This document shows, in pieces, positions 13,232 to 22,300 of a stretch of 30,366 nt of DNA. The position numbers and the translations under genes were made by a program. The DNA is from a virus. Where the stretch lies: positions 1 to 30,366 of IMG/VR virus record IMGVR_UViG_3300022072_000086; one strand, 5' to 3'. The notes under the pieces were generated by a model, which searched no databases, was not told where the DNA came from, and saw nothing but the letters and a program-made list of their open reading frames with translations. Every line of letters begins with the position of its first letter. Position 1 is the first letter of the stretch.

Positions 13232-14757
13232 TAAAATGGTGACTCCTGATAAGTTACTTTACTCACACTAGAACCGTTGTCCTTCATTGCTTTAATTTTA
13301 ACAACACGTGGTGTTTGGTTTTTTAAAGTCATTCTAACTTCCTCAACAAAAATATTGTCAAGTTGTTTTATAAGATTACCAGTTTTAGTTTTATCCATTT
13401 CCCAGTTATTACGTTTAGCAAATGCATAAAAGTCTTCCATTCTAAAATAAGAAAAACCTTCATCAGTCCATGCAGTTTTATTAAGTATGTCATCTTTAGT
13501 TCTAGCCTTAGCTCTATGCACAGTGTAGTCGTACAATAAATTTTCTATTTGGTTAGTTGGATTTAATGATTCTAATGGATCTATTTCTTGTAGGTTTGTC
13601 ATTAATGGTATTAAATATACCTCGCGCCAGTCTTTAGCTTTAGGTATTGGTGATATAACATTAGCTTGATCTAATACTGCTATCGCAAATAAATTAGGGT
13701 TATGTAATTGTTCAGTCTTTAGTTCTATTCTTTTACCTGCAACATTTAAAAACCATTGCGGTGGATTAGAATTAATTTTTGTTAATGTGTCTAGTTCCGG
13801 CATTTGCTCTTCTTCAAAACCTACGCCAAACTTTTTAGTTCTACATTTTGCAGCATTACAGACACCACAAATAGGCTGGTCTTTACATCTGTATTTATCG
13901 TAGCCGCGTTTCCCGATTGATGCTAAGAGTGCCTTGACTTCTTGGAAACCTAACGGTGGATTCATCCACTTAGAATTATCTTCCATGACTTTGTCTTCCC
14001 ATGTATCGGGATTAGCTTGCTTGTGATATACCGCTACATTAAATAATGCATTGTTGCGTGAGCCTTCACCAAAACCTTCATCAGCTAATTTATTTAAACA
14101 TGGTGGCCCATCTTTAAATGCTTCGTTGCTGGCTTCAGCTTTTTTAGTAACTATTATCTCGTGTACTTGCTCTTCGGTCTGTACCCATGCATCATATATA
14201 GAATAGAATGATTCTAAACTAGCTGCATTACAATCATCATCAAAAGCATAACGTAAACCTCTAGCACCACCGTGATAAGGTAGGTTTAAAAAGTTACCAG
14301 TGTCACCACGTTCTACTAGTATCTCAGTTTGTTTTGGAAATATCTCACTACCACCAAAGCCTAATGCTTCTGACATCATCTTTAATTTTGCTTGCATCAA
14401 CGATGCCATAATAAAGTCTGTCGTAAACAAAAACAAATGTGCACCACCAGATTTTGATCTAAACATTACCAGTGGGAATTTATGGGACTTAATAGAGGCC
14501 GCTAATTTTTTGTGATCTAAGTTATATTCATCAACGTCGATACAACCCCAACGACAACTGTTGTTTTCGTTAATAGGTATGACACCAAGTGCTGGGTCCT
14601 TACCATCTAAATGATCTTGCCATAGCTGCTCTGGTATTGGTTCACGTTTAATAAATGCTTTACCAACAGCCTTACCTTTGTCGGTAGTTTCACCAGTTAA
14701 AACTAACTGACCATAGGCGCTGTTGTTGCCTTCAAATATTTGTCTAAATTTTTGCAT
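13231..14757 (-). CDS. Archaeo-eukaryotic-type primase (AEP)
   Basis: 508 aa. N-terminal AEP core: CIDVDEYN with the metal-binding Asp74 and Asp76, then RSKSGGAHLFLF with His107 (the sxH motif), and GNFLNLPY at about 155-161. A PriCT-like helical section follows (GEGSRNNALFNVAVY, 230-244). Residues 291-310 hold a probable zinc site (Cys291, Cys297, Cys300, Cys305). The C-terminal 150 residues lack a helicase ATPase. AEP enzymes make primers and often also extend DNA. It overlaps the 80-aa gene by 14 bases and couples to the helicase by TAATG. Which primers it makes cannot be seen from sequence. Confidence 0.8.
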   Translation of the reverse strand: MQKFRQIFEGNNSAYGQLVLTGETTDKGKAVGKAFIKREPIPEQLWQDHLDGKDPALGVIPINENNSCRWGCIDVDEYNLDHKKLAASIKSHKFPLVMFRSKSGGAHLFLFTTDFIMASLMQAKLKMMSEALGFGGSEIFPKQTEILVERGDTGNFLNLPYHGGARGLRYAFDDDCNAASLESFYSIYDAWVQTEEQVHEIIVTKKAEASNEAFKDGPPCLNKLADEGFGEGSRNNALFNVAVYHKQANPDTWEDKVMEDNSKWMNPPLGFQEVKALLASIGKRGYDKYRCKDQPICGVCNAAKCRTKKFGVGFEEEQMPELDTLTKINSNPPQWFLNVAGKRIELKTEQLHNPNLFAIAVLDQANVISPIPKAKDWREVYLIPLMTNLQEIDPLESLNPTNQIENLLYDYTVHRAKARTKDDILNKTAWTDEGFSYFRMEDFYAFAKRNNWEMDKTKTGNLIKQLDNIFVEEVRMTLKNQTPRVVKIKAMKDNGSSVSKVTYQESPF

Positions 14758-14986
14758 ATTCTAATTGATACTCCTTTTGATATGCTCTAATCTTCTCTTT
14801 GTTTTTCTCTCTATATTTTTCGTGATAGCCAGATTCTTTTAATAATCTTTTTTTATATGCAATGCCTTCCGGGCTTTCCATAAATTTTTTCTTGTCTTCA
14901 CGTAAGTTTTTTATAGTCTTTTTTTGACTCCAAATAACTTGCTTACGATAATATTGTCTTTGATAGCTTGTTCTGTCTTTCGCCAT
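14744..14986 (-). CDS. Small basic helical protein, 80 aa
   Basis: Rich in Lys, Tyr, Gln and Glu, with almost no hydrophobic core (MAKDRTSYQRQYYRKQV, KYREKNKEKIRAYQKEYQ). The tail pattern KYREKNKEKIRAYQK is familiar from phage proteins near HNH nucleases, but no nuclease motif is present here. It sits between the ssDNA-binding protein and the primase and has a GGGAGGA site just after a strong hairpin. Likely nucleic-acid binding; not otherwise recognised. Confidence 0.6.
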   Translation of the reverse strand: MAKDRTSYQRQYYRKQVIWSQKKTIKNLREDKKKFMESPEGIAYKKRLLKESGYHEKYREKNKEKIRAYQKEYQLEYAKI

Positions 14987-15004
14987 ATGGTATCCTCCCT
15001 AAAT

Positions 15005-15035
15005 GGTGCCGAGCCGGGGGGATTAGCTCGGCACC
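15005..15035. promoter_or_regulatory. Perfect 10-bp hairpin upstream of a ribosome site
   Basis: GGTGCCGAGC (15005-15014) and GCTCGGCACC (15026-15035) are perfect inverses around an 11-base loop. On the minus strand it stands between the ssDNA-binding gene and the GGGAGGA site of the 80-aa gene, with no T run after it. It fits an RNA-processing or stability hairpin, or a partial terminator that tunes the ratio of ssDNA-binding protein to primase. Confidence 0.6.
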
Positions 15036-15044
15036 TGTTCACAA

Positions 15045-15815
15045 TTAAAATGGTACTTCGTCTTCCGACTTAGCTTCACCTTCACTGTGCTTGGTTTTTA
15101 CATCACCACTTTTACATGACTCCGCAAAACTTTTTGCAGCCGCGTACAGATTTTTATCTTGTACAGGACCAACCTTAGAAATAGTCCAACCATACCAAGT
15201 TCCCTTGTCATTTGATTGTTCTACTGTCTTTAAGTTATACACGTGACTGTATGATGCAGGAGTAAACAAACCATTCTTTCCCTCTAGTTTGATACTGTTC
15301 ATCATTGAGTTCCATGTTCTACTAACTTTTAGTTGCGTAGATTTCATAGATATCAATGCTGTCTGCATATCCTCAGTAAACACATAGTACGATGCAGTGT
15401 TCTCAAGATAATTACCATTTGGTAATCGGTCTTTCCAATCACTGCCTCTAGTGGTTTCTTTTATGATACCACTATTTACTGAGTGGATAGCAACCGGAGC
15501 AGATGTGCCCTGGCCTCTATCTGACCATTCAACATACTCGCGCTTGTAGTAGCACGGTATAATGTTTAGTCCCTTCTCGCCATCATATGCCACCTTAGTC
15601 ACGGTATTAAATATCATACCTGCCTCAGCGCCTTCTACATATTTGGCATCCCGTTTATTTATCTCGGGTGATAGTTGTCCTAATACTCGTAGGAATGGTA
15701 GTGCCATATCATCGGCACCCATATTATCCAAACCAGTATTAGAGTCTGCTTCAAACATACTCGCTAGAGCCATGCTCGTATTTTCTTTTTTCTTGATTGC
15801 TTTTTCTTGAGTCAT
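15045..15815 (-). CDS. Single-stranded DNA-binding protein (putative)
   Basis: 256 aa. The C-terminus is Ser/Lys/Glu-rich and ends EDEVPF, closely like the acidic tip (DDIPF) by which bacterial SSBs recruit partners. Residues about 30-225 form one mixed domain with aromatic residues (IIPCYYKREYVEWSDRG, WYGWTISKVG) suited to stacking on bases. It is the third gene of the replication operon and next to the primase. Known phage ssDNA-binding proteins of this size have a similar layout, but the fold is not assigned from sequence alone. AAGGAG precedes the ATG. Confidence 0.6.
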   Translation of the reverse strand: MTQEKAIKKKENTSMALASMFEADSNTGLDNMGADDMALPFLRVLGQLSPEINKRDAKYVEGAEAGMIFNTVTKVAYDGEKGLNIIPCYYKREYVEWSDRGQGTSAPVAIHSVNSGIIKETTRGSDWKDRLPNGNYLENTASYYVFTEDMQTALISMKSTQLKVSRTWNSMMNSIKLEGKNGLFTPASYSHVYNLKTVEQSNDKGTWYGWTISKVGPVQDKNLYAAAKSFAESCKSGDVKTKHSEGEAKSEDEVPF

Positions 15816-15840
15816 TTTTATTTTCTCCTTGTTTTATGAT

Positions 15841-16401
15841 TCATGATTTCCGGCTAATTTTAGTTTGGTCCTTAACAAAAGTGTTAAAGAACTCCGAGGG
15901 CATATCGAGGCCGGCCTCAATACGCTCCCGGTATAGCGCTTTCAAAGTCATAGGCTCTACCTTTTGTTTTTGGGTAGGCTCATAGCCTTCTTCTGCGGCA
16001 AGGTTGAGCAGTTGCTCCGCCTTGTTATCCTCGCCCTTCCCGAACTGTACCGCCACCTCATTTTTAATAAGATCGCCTAGTCCGTTGTTACGAAGCCATG
16101 TGTACGCTGATTCGACTGAGTCTTTTTTTACGGTACAGCTGTATGTCTTCTTGACATCAACGCCACTACCGTCAGCGAGTTTCAAAGATGCTAACCCTTG
16201 CTCTGCAAGCAAGTTAGGTATTACCTCTGAACTAATTTTGTCTGCTGCTTCTTTCTTTGCTTTAAGTTGTTGTTCTAAAGAATCTATATCATTCTCTATA
16301 CCTTGTAACTCTTGACAAAAAGCAGCTAATGTTTGTATATCTGTCTTCTCTATCAACTGTTGTTGATCGTCTTCTAAATCTTCTAAAGTTATATTACTCA
16401 T
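15841..16401 (-). CDS. Conserved replication-region protein, 186 aa
   Basis: The start is moved to MSNITLEDLEDDQQ, which has GGTGGGAAG before it; the longer frame would run into the 59-aa gene. Residues 25-60 are a coiled coil (IENDIDSLEQQLKAKKEAAD). The second half includes GKGEDNKAEQLLNLAAEEG, MTLKALYRERIEAGLDMP and EFFNTFV, a pattern I recall from phage proteins encoded beside ssDNA-binding proteins, without a named function. The N-terminal coiled coil could pair with that of the 59-aa product. Confidence 0.65.
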   Translation of the reverse strand: MSNITLEDLEDDQQQLIEKTDIQTLAAFCQELQGIENDIDSLEQQLKAKKEAADKISSEVIPNLLAEQGLASLKLADGSGVDVKKTYSCTVKKDSVESAYTWLRNNGLGDLIKNEVAVQFGKGEDNKAEQLLNLAAEEGYEPTQKQKVEPMTLKALYRERIEAGLDMPSEFFNTFVKDQTKISRKS

Positions 16402-16420
16402 CTTCCCACCCTTCTCGTGA

Positions 16421-16600
16421 TTAGTTTGTTTCTTCTTCCTTAATTGTAAAGTCATCAGTCTTTTCTAGTTCTGCTATTCTCTCTTTAGCACCACTAATTT
16501 CTAAATCTTTTGAAGCATTATTTATTTCATGCTGTAAAATTTCCTGATTTAATTTTTGTATCTTAGTAAGTAATACATTGATAATTTGTTTGTCGTCCAT
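16421..16600 (-). CDS. Short coiled-coil protein, 59 aa
   Basis: Found by hand translation, one residue below a common cut-off. Begins MDDKQIINVLLTKIQKLN behind AAGGAG and ends with an acidic tail (KEEETN). Nearly all of it is heptad-patterned helix, so it likely forms a dimer. It is the first gene leftward of the face-to-face promoter at 16628-16664, so it opens the replication operon. It is separated from the 186-aa gene by 19 bases. Confidence 0.65.
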   Translation of the reverse strand: MDDKQIINVLLTKIQKLNQEILQHEINNASKDLEISGAKERIAELEKTDDFTIKEEETN

Positions 16601-16627
16601 TTTTCTTCTCCTTGTTTTAATTTGGTC

Positions 16628-16664
16628 TTGACATTTTATATAACAATCCCATATAGTATGTCAA
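16628..16664. promoter_or_regulatory. Face-to-face sigma70-type promoter pair
   Basis: Plus strand: perfect TTGACA (16628-16633), 18-base spacer, TATAGT (16652-16657). Minus strand: perfect TTGACA (16664-16659), 18-base spacer, TATAAA (16640-16635). The two use the same 37 bases in opposite directions, and the ends are a 7-bp inverted repeat (TTGACAT and ATGTCAA). The plus promoter would serve the SNF2 gene, the minus one the replication operon; both polymerases cannot bind together, so the pair could be mutually exclusive. Confidence 0.65.
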
Positions 16665-16672
16665 GAGAAGAT

Positions 16673-18118
16673 ATGATAAAAAATTATAAATTTAAAACTA
16701 AACCGTACGACCATCAAAAATTGGCTCTAGAGAAGTCTTGGGCCGAGAAAACTTATGCTTTATTTATGGAAATGGGTACAGGAAAATCTAAGGTTCTTGT
16801 GGATAACATGGCTATTTTATATGAACAAGCCGCGATTCGCGGTGCTATAATCGTGGCACCTAAGGGTGTGTACAAAAATTGGCACGACATAGAGATACCG
16901 GTGCATTTACCGGACCACATAAAACACAGCAAAGTATTGTGGACAGCTAGCCAAACTAAGAAAAAACAGTATGAGCTAGACACATTATTTGATGGTAAAA
17001 AAGAGCTTAAGATATTGATAATGAACGTAGAAGCATTTTCTACTAAGAAAGGACTGGACTTTGCACACAGTTTCCTTAACATGCTAGCAGGGAAAGCCCT
17101 ACTAGGAATCGACGAATCAACGACAATCAAGAATCCGACAGCTAAAAGAACCAAAAGTATTTTGAGAATAGGGAATCTAGCCTCGTATCGTAGAATCTTA
17201 ACCGGCTCTCCAGTAACTAAATCCCCCCTTGACTTATACAGCCAGTGTGAGTTTCTAGATGAAAAACATCTAGGACACTCATCATACTATTCATTTCGTG
17301 CACGCTACGCGCACATGATCAAAAGAAATTTTGGTGGCCGTGAAGTACAAATTGTTGGTAGTTACCGTAGACTAGATGAGCTAGCCTTAAAGCTAGATAG
17401 TTTTTCTTATCGTGTGTTAAAAGAAGATTGTTTAGATCTACCACCTAAAGTATTTACTACCAGGACAGTAGAATTATCTGATGAACAAAAAGAAAAGTAT
17501 GCCATGATGAAAGCAACTGCAATTGCTGAACACAAGGGTGAGATTATGAGTTCACAATCTGCTTTGACCACACTATTACGACTACATCAAATTACTTGTG
17601 GTCATATGAAGTTAGATAATGAAGAAGTTGTGCACATAAAAAATAATCGACTCACAGCTTTAATGGATTGTCTAGAAGAAACTGATGGTAAAGTAATTAT
17701 ATGGGCAAACTACGTTGCTGACCTCAAAAATATAGTATCGACTCTAAAAAAAGCTTACGGAGAAGCCTCTACAGTCGAATATCACGGGTCCGTGGATGCT
17801 ACCCTCCGGCAGGACAACATTGCTCAGTTTCAGGACGTTAAGGGCCCTGCGCGCTTTTTCGTCGGAAATGCACAGACTGGAGGGTACGGAATTACCCTTA
17901 CTGCCGCCAACACCGTTATTTACTATTCTAACAACTACGACTTAGAAAAAAGACTACAATCAGAAGACCGAGCGCATCGTATCGGCCAGACTGGCAGTGT
18001 TACTTACGTGGATTTAGTTGCAGAAAAGACTATAGATGAACGTATAATCAAATCACTTAAGGATAAGGTAAACATTGCTAATGAAATTATGGGCGAAGAT
18101 ATTAAAGATTGGATCTAA
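16673..18118 (+). CDS. SNF2-family helicase-like ATPase
   Basis: 481 aa from the ATG of MIKNYKFKTK. An earlier in-frame ATG (16658) abuts the -10 box, and the longest frame starts upstream of the promoter, so both are disfavoured. Motifs: GTGKS (35-39), VAPKGVYKNW (Ia), IDEST (motif II, 146-150, in place of DEAH/DEGH), LTGSP (III), VIIWANYV (IV), GYGITLTAA (V), QSEDRAHRIGQ (VI, 429-439). SNF2 enzymes translocate on duplex DNA; phage members may remodel forks or displace bound proteins. It is the only convincing plus-strand gene. Its stop overlaps that of the convergent endopeptidase gene. Bases about 17760-17940 are distinctly G+C-richer than the rest. Confidence 0.9.
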   Translation: MIKNYKFKTKPYDHQKLALEKSWAEKTYALFMEMGTGKSKVLVDNMAILYEQAAIRGAIIVAPKGVYKNWHDIEIPVHLPDHIKHSKVLWTASQTKKKQYELDTLFDGKKELKILIMNVEAFSTKKGLDFAHSFLNMLAGKALLGIDESTTIKNPTAKRTKSILRIGNLASYRRILTGSPVTKSPLDLYSQCEFLDEKHLGHSSYYSFRARYAHMIKRNFGGREVQIVGSYRRLDELALKLDSFSYRVLKEDCLDLPPKVFTTRTVELSDEQKEKYAMMKATAIAEHKGEIMSSQSALTTLLRLHQITCGHMKLDNEEVVHIKNNRLTALMDCLEETDGKVIIWANYVADLKNIVSTLKKAYGEASTVEYHGSVDATLRQDNIAQFQDVKGPARFFVGNAQTGGYGITLTAANTVIYYSNNYDLEKRLQSEDRAHRIGQTGSVTYVDLVAEKTIDERIIKSLKDKVNIANEIMGEDIKDWI

Positions 18119-18576
18119 AGTAGAATCGGAGAATAAGAAGTTCGGCCTTCTATTCGTTCTGCTGTCAACGTTTGTTTTCGCAAACTTCCCGTCTTACTAG
18201 AACAATGTATCCAACCAGAGTTAGGATCAACCCCATCATAGAACTCTAGTATCAATTGATCAAACTCACAGTTGTCCGCGATCCACGTTGCGAGCTCCTT
18301 GTTATCAACTCCATGAATCTCAAAGTCTGCTGCCTCACCCTTGGCATGTTGTGACTTAGCCGAAGAACCGATAGCTTCGCACAACGCTGGGCTTCTATAG
18401 CCTGAAGATATCATAACCGGTTTACCAAAATGCTCACGCACTGGTTGTAGGATGGTTTTCGCTAGGTGAATAAGATTCTCAATCTCCGCGGTCCCTGGTT
18501 CGTTGTCGATACCTTTACGCGTCGCGGTCTGTGATTTAGTCAATTCTTTTAGTGTAAAGTTGTTTGATAGTTTCAT
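18115..18576 (-). CDS. M15-family peptidase endolysin
   Basis: 153 aa of the Peptidase_M15_3 (DD/LD-carboxypeptidase-like) type. Zinc ligands His77 in SQHAKGEAADF, Asp84, and His124 in WIHCS; SSGYRSPALCEAIGSSAKSQ precedes them. Such enzymes cut peptide cross-links in peptidoglycan and act as phage endolysins. There is no signal peptide, so release would depend on the holin encoded two genes upstream. It starts at a TAATG junction with the 164-aa gene and ends tail-to-tail with the SNF2 gene. Confidence 0.85.
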   Translation of the reverse strand: MKLSNNFTLKELTKSQTATRKGIDNEPGTAEIENLIHLAKTILQPVREHFGKPVMISSGYRSPALCEAIGSSAKSQHAKGEAADFEIHGVDNKELATWIADNCEFDQLILEFYDGVDPNSGWIHCSSKTGSLRKQTLTAERIEGRTSYSPILL

Positions 18577-19070
18577 TATAATAAATCCGTTAGTGACATT
18601 AATCCACCCTCTGCTTTTTTAGGTCTAAATTTAATTATCTCTGCAGTGTCATCAGCAAAACGTAAATCAACAGGAATAGATGCTCCATACTCTGCATTAA
18701 AATAATCAAAAACTTCTTTAACTCTTTTTTTAGTAAAACCTTGAGGAGGTTTTGTTGCTAAAGTTATTTTTTCTATTTCATTTAATAATTTAGTGCGTTC
18801 ACCTACACTTAAACCTTGAAACATTTTAGCGTTGGCACCTTTTGTCATATTATGTACGCCTAAAACTCCTATGTCTCTATACAAATCAAAAATGCCATCA
18901 TAATTTTTTTGTTGAATTAAATTTCTGGTCATAACTTTAGTTGCATCGGTAAGACCAGTAAGATCTCTAGCCGCTTTAACAGGTTTAATCATTGGTCGTA
19001 CGCCCTGCGATGCTAGCTTACCTGCTGCGCCTATACCTTTTAATGCATTTAATATACCACTAAGAACCAT
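18576..19070 (-). CDS. Hypothetical protein in lysis cassette, 164 aa
   Basis: The start is placed at the TAATG junction (MVLSGILNALKGIGAAG); longer frames overlap the holin gene. Gly/Ala-rich amphipathic N-terminus, then a soluble helical region (TKVMTRNLIQQKNYDGIFD, LLNEIEKITLATKPP) and a C-terminus ending KKAEGGLMSLTDLL. That last GGLM motif is shared with the large virion proteins upstream, which suggests it is a virion component rather than a lysis enzyme, although it lies between holin and endolysin genes. Not recognised. Confidence 0.6.
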   Translation of the reverse strand: MVLSGILNALKGIGAAGKLASQGVRPMIKPVKAARDLTGLTDATKVMTRNLIQQKNYDGIFDLYRDIGVLGVHNMTKGANAKMFQGLSVGERTKLLNEIEKITLATKPPQGFTKKRVKEVFDYFNAEYGASIPVDLRFADDTAEIIKFRPKKAEGGLMSLTDLL

Positions 19071-19330
19071 TACATTATACCTATTACCATTTCTAAAAAT
19101 ATTAATGCTACAGCCCCCACTGTAGATAAAACAACCCAATAGATCTTATCTATCTTACCACCCAAAGCTTCTACGTCCGCATGGACGTGTGTAATTTTGT
19201 CGTCTAGATGTTTAAGATGGTTAGTTTTTATAATATCAATCTCACGTTCAACACCTTTGATGTGACCGTAGAGAGAAATAATATGTTCTCTATCATCTTC
19301 TGGTACTATGCCTTTTACTGTATCGTTCAT
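19070..19330 (-). CDS. XhlA-like holin candidate, 86 aa
   Basis: The start is the ATG of MNDTVKGIVPEDD, one base after the stop of the giant gene. A coiled-coil N-terminal part (REIDIIKTNHLKHLDDKI, HADVEALGGKIDKI) is followed by one C-terminal membrane helix (about 66-86, WVVLSTVGAVALIFLEMVIG). This is the layout of XhlA-type membrane proteins that accompany phage endolysins. The M15 endolysin gene lies two genes downstream. Assignment rests on topology and context; a tail-tip or spanin role is a less likely alternative. Confidence 0.6.
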   Translation of the reverse strand: MNDTVKGIVPEDDREHIISLYGHIKGVEREIDIIKTNHLKHLDDKITHVHADVEALGGKIDKIYWVVLSTVGAVALIFLEMVIGIM

Positions 19331-19331
19331 A

Positions 19332-22300
19332 TTAACTTCCAAAAATAGTATCAGTTGGACCAAACACTTGTTGGCCTCGAGCTGCTGTTTGATTTAAATT
19401 ATTACCAACCGTTGGTGTTGTCAAACCTAAATCTTGTAGTGGTTGTAAACCGGTAAACGGTTCAGTTACCGTTGTGCCTAGTGAAGTTCTAAACGGGTTG
19501 TCTAGGATAGGTAAGTCTTCACTTAACGGCATGTTATTATATCTTCTCATTATTCTTTCAACCATACTTCTAGCTTGCCTAAATGCGTCTGGTTGACCAA
19601 TAGCTTTAGCATTATCTGCAAAAGCTTTTTGTATATTTTCTGATGGCACAAATGGTTTAAATCTACCAGCTTTAATATGTCTAACTTGCAAATCAGAAAC
19701 CCTGTCTTGAAAGGTATTGTTTAAAGCATTCTCACTAGCACCTAACGTTCGAGCTGCATAGTAATCATCAAACATTTTTTTCTGTACTCTAAACATAGCT
19801 TGATTAGCTACTTGATATTGATCAATAACTTGTTCAGCTGTGATAGGACCACCTTTTAAAAGTGGTCCGGTAAACTCACGACGTGAGTTGTTTAAACCAG
19901 TTCTAAAATCTGCAATCTTAAATTTCATCGCGGTAACAGGATCTACTTTAACTGCACGCATGCCAGCCACACCTAAAGCTTCATCTAAAAATTCAAACGT
20001 TCTACCGTACTCATCTACTTCTTCAGTAACAGCTAGACGCAGTCTATTAAACGCAGGTAGTGATCCAGGTATTACAGTTGCACCTAAGTGTCTAATAGAT
20101 TCCATAAACTTATCACCCATTGGTGTTTCTTCTGTCCACAGTCTACGTCCCGATGATGTTCTACCATTTCTACCTAAGATTGGTGATATGTCAGCTAACG
20201 CTGAGGTCCAAATTGATTCACTAACAAACGGTGATGCTGTTTCTTTAGTTGCCTCAATCATAGATCTAAACAGTTGGCCTTTTAAATCATCTTCAGCAAT
20301 ACCTTTTTGAATACCGTTAAACATAGTAGTCCATGGTCTAATCATAGCATCGTATGCATTAGCATGTGAAAAATCTATGTATTTTAATTTACCATCGTCA
20401 CCACGTATTGGCACTAGCGTTGAGTTTTTAGACCAGTCTGGTACAAAACGTCTTAGAGCTTGCATTTCATCTTCTGTTACATCATACAGTGCTTGGAATC
20501 CAGCAACTGTGGCTGCAGGCACACCAACAACTGTCGTGCCAAAACCCATAGCTCGTTTCATAGCTATGTCTCTAAATGGGTGTACAATACGGCCGTCCGG
20601 TAAAGCGTGTTGAAACTTAAACTCTTTCATGATTTGACCCATGATATTAAAACTAGTTCTGTATATCTCTGCGGGGAAAGATACAAAGTTACCAAAAGGT
20701 AACTGTCTTAAGCTTTTAACAAAACCGCTAACCATGTCGTAGTTAGGTATGTTATTACGCACAATACTTGCAGCCTCATTATCTAATAGATCATCAGTAA
20801 AATCCATACCATATTTTTGATATGCTTTTTTTAATCTACCGCGCTCCATGGCAAACGATGATATCTTCCAGAAGTCATCTTCCGCGGTATACATATCCTC
20901 TGTCCATTTTTTTAACTTAGATGTTTGACGAGTTAAATTTCTAAATTGTTGAGCACCATTAACTGTTTCACCAAAATTTACATCGTTTAATAATTTTTGC
21001 AAATCACCTAACCTAACGTTACTATTCACTACACCTAATCTTAATAAGTCTCTGTAACGATCGTTAGCTTGACGAGTGCCAGGTAAATTAGTTTGTAACA
21101 TACCAAACGCTTCTTTAAAAGCCGTTCTACTATCATCAAGACTAACTGTTAGACCTGGTATTAAACCATTAGCGGTAGCAAAAGCACCTGCAGATATAAA
21201 GTTACGCATGTGTGTTATTGGACTTAAAACTGTTTTTGCAAGTTGTGAAGTTGCTTTTGGATACAAAATAAAACTATCGTACAATTGTTTTATAGTTGAC
21301 TTATCTCGCGCCAACATTGCTGATTCTTCGATAGCATCAGCTACGCCTTTTTCTGCATACAAACCATCAAGTGGATTAGTAATACCTGCTTCTATAGAAC
21401 GGTTGCCATCTATTTCTATACGTTTAACATTTTTACCTAACTCAGACATTGCTTCTAATTCAGTTTCTCTAAAAAAACCGCGAAGCTCAGGCGGTATAGC
21501 TCTACCTATATTTTCAGGATCTTCTAAAAATGTTTTTCTTGCTGCCGCAGTTGTTGCATTTTCATTTTTTAATGTTTGAAATAATTCATTACGTCGAGAC
21601 ACTAATGATAATTTGTTAGTACCAGTTAGAATAGTTTGCATTGGATCATCAATTTTACCTAACAATTCATCAAATACTGGTCGCGCTGCATCTGTTAAAT
21701 TATCTAGTGGTATGGTTGTTTTATTTAAACCAAGTTTTTCTATGTCAGCTAAAGTTGTTTTGTTAGCAAAAAAATCTGGAGCATTAAAATATACCCCAGC
21801 ACTACGATCACCTTTAGTTGCAAAAGCTGCTGGAGCCCGAGCTGACTCTACTACTTTACTTACGTAATACTCGGCCTCTTCTTTAGTAATAGGTGTACCT
21901 TTTTCATCTGCTGCTTGCCTAAACATTTTAGCAGCTTTATCAATAGCTTCTGCAGACGGTCTAAAATTAAACATAGGTATCAAAGATTTATTTTTAAACA
22001 CTTCGTAAGTTGATCCAAGATAATCACTAAACTTTTTACCGAATGCTCCAGAAAATTCTTCAAATGCAGCATCATCCATAACACCACCAAGACGTGTAAA
22101 CATGTTACCCCAACCACCACGTATATCACCAAACGCGTCTAATACACCTTGTATGTCTTCAGCTTTACCACCTTTGTCACGCATCAAAGATACAATTTCA
22201 TCTACATTCTTTTTATTCATTTCACCAAAACGTACTGTTCTAGCACCAGCATCAAAATTAACATCACCAGATAATAATGCTTTGTTTAGTCTAGACATAA

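Noticed and set aside
14744-14986. HNH endonuclease
   Set aside because: The basic tail recalls sequences near HNH proteins, but there is no His-Asn-His or zinc motif.
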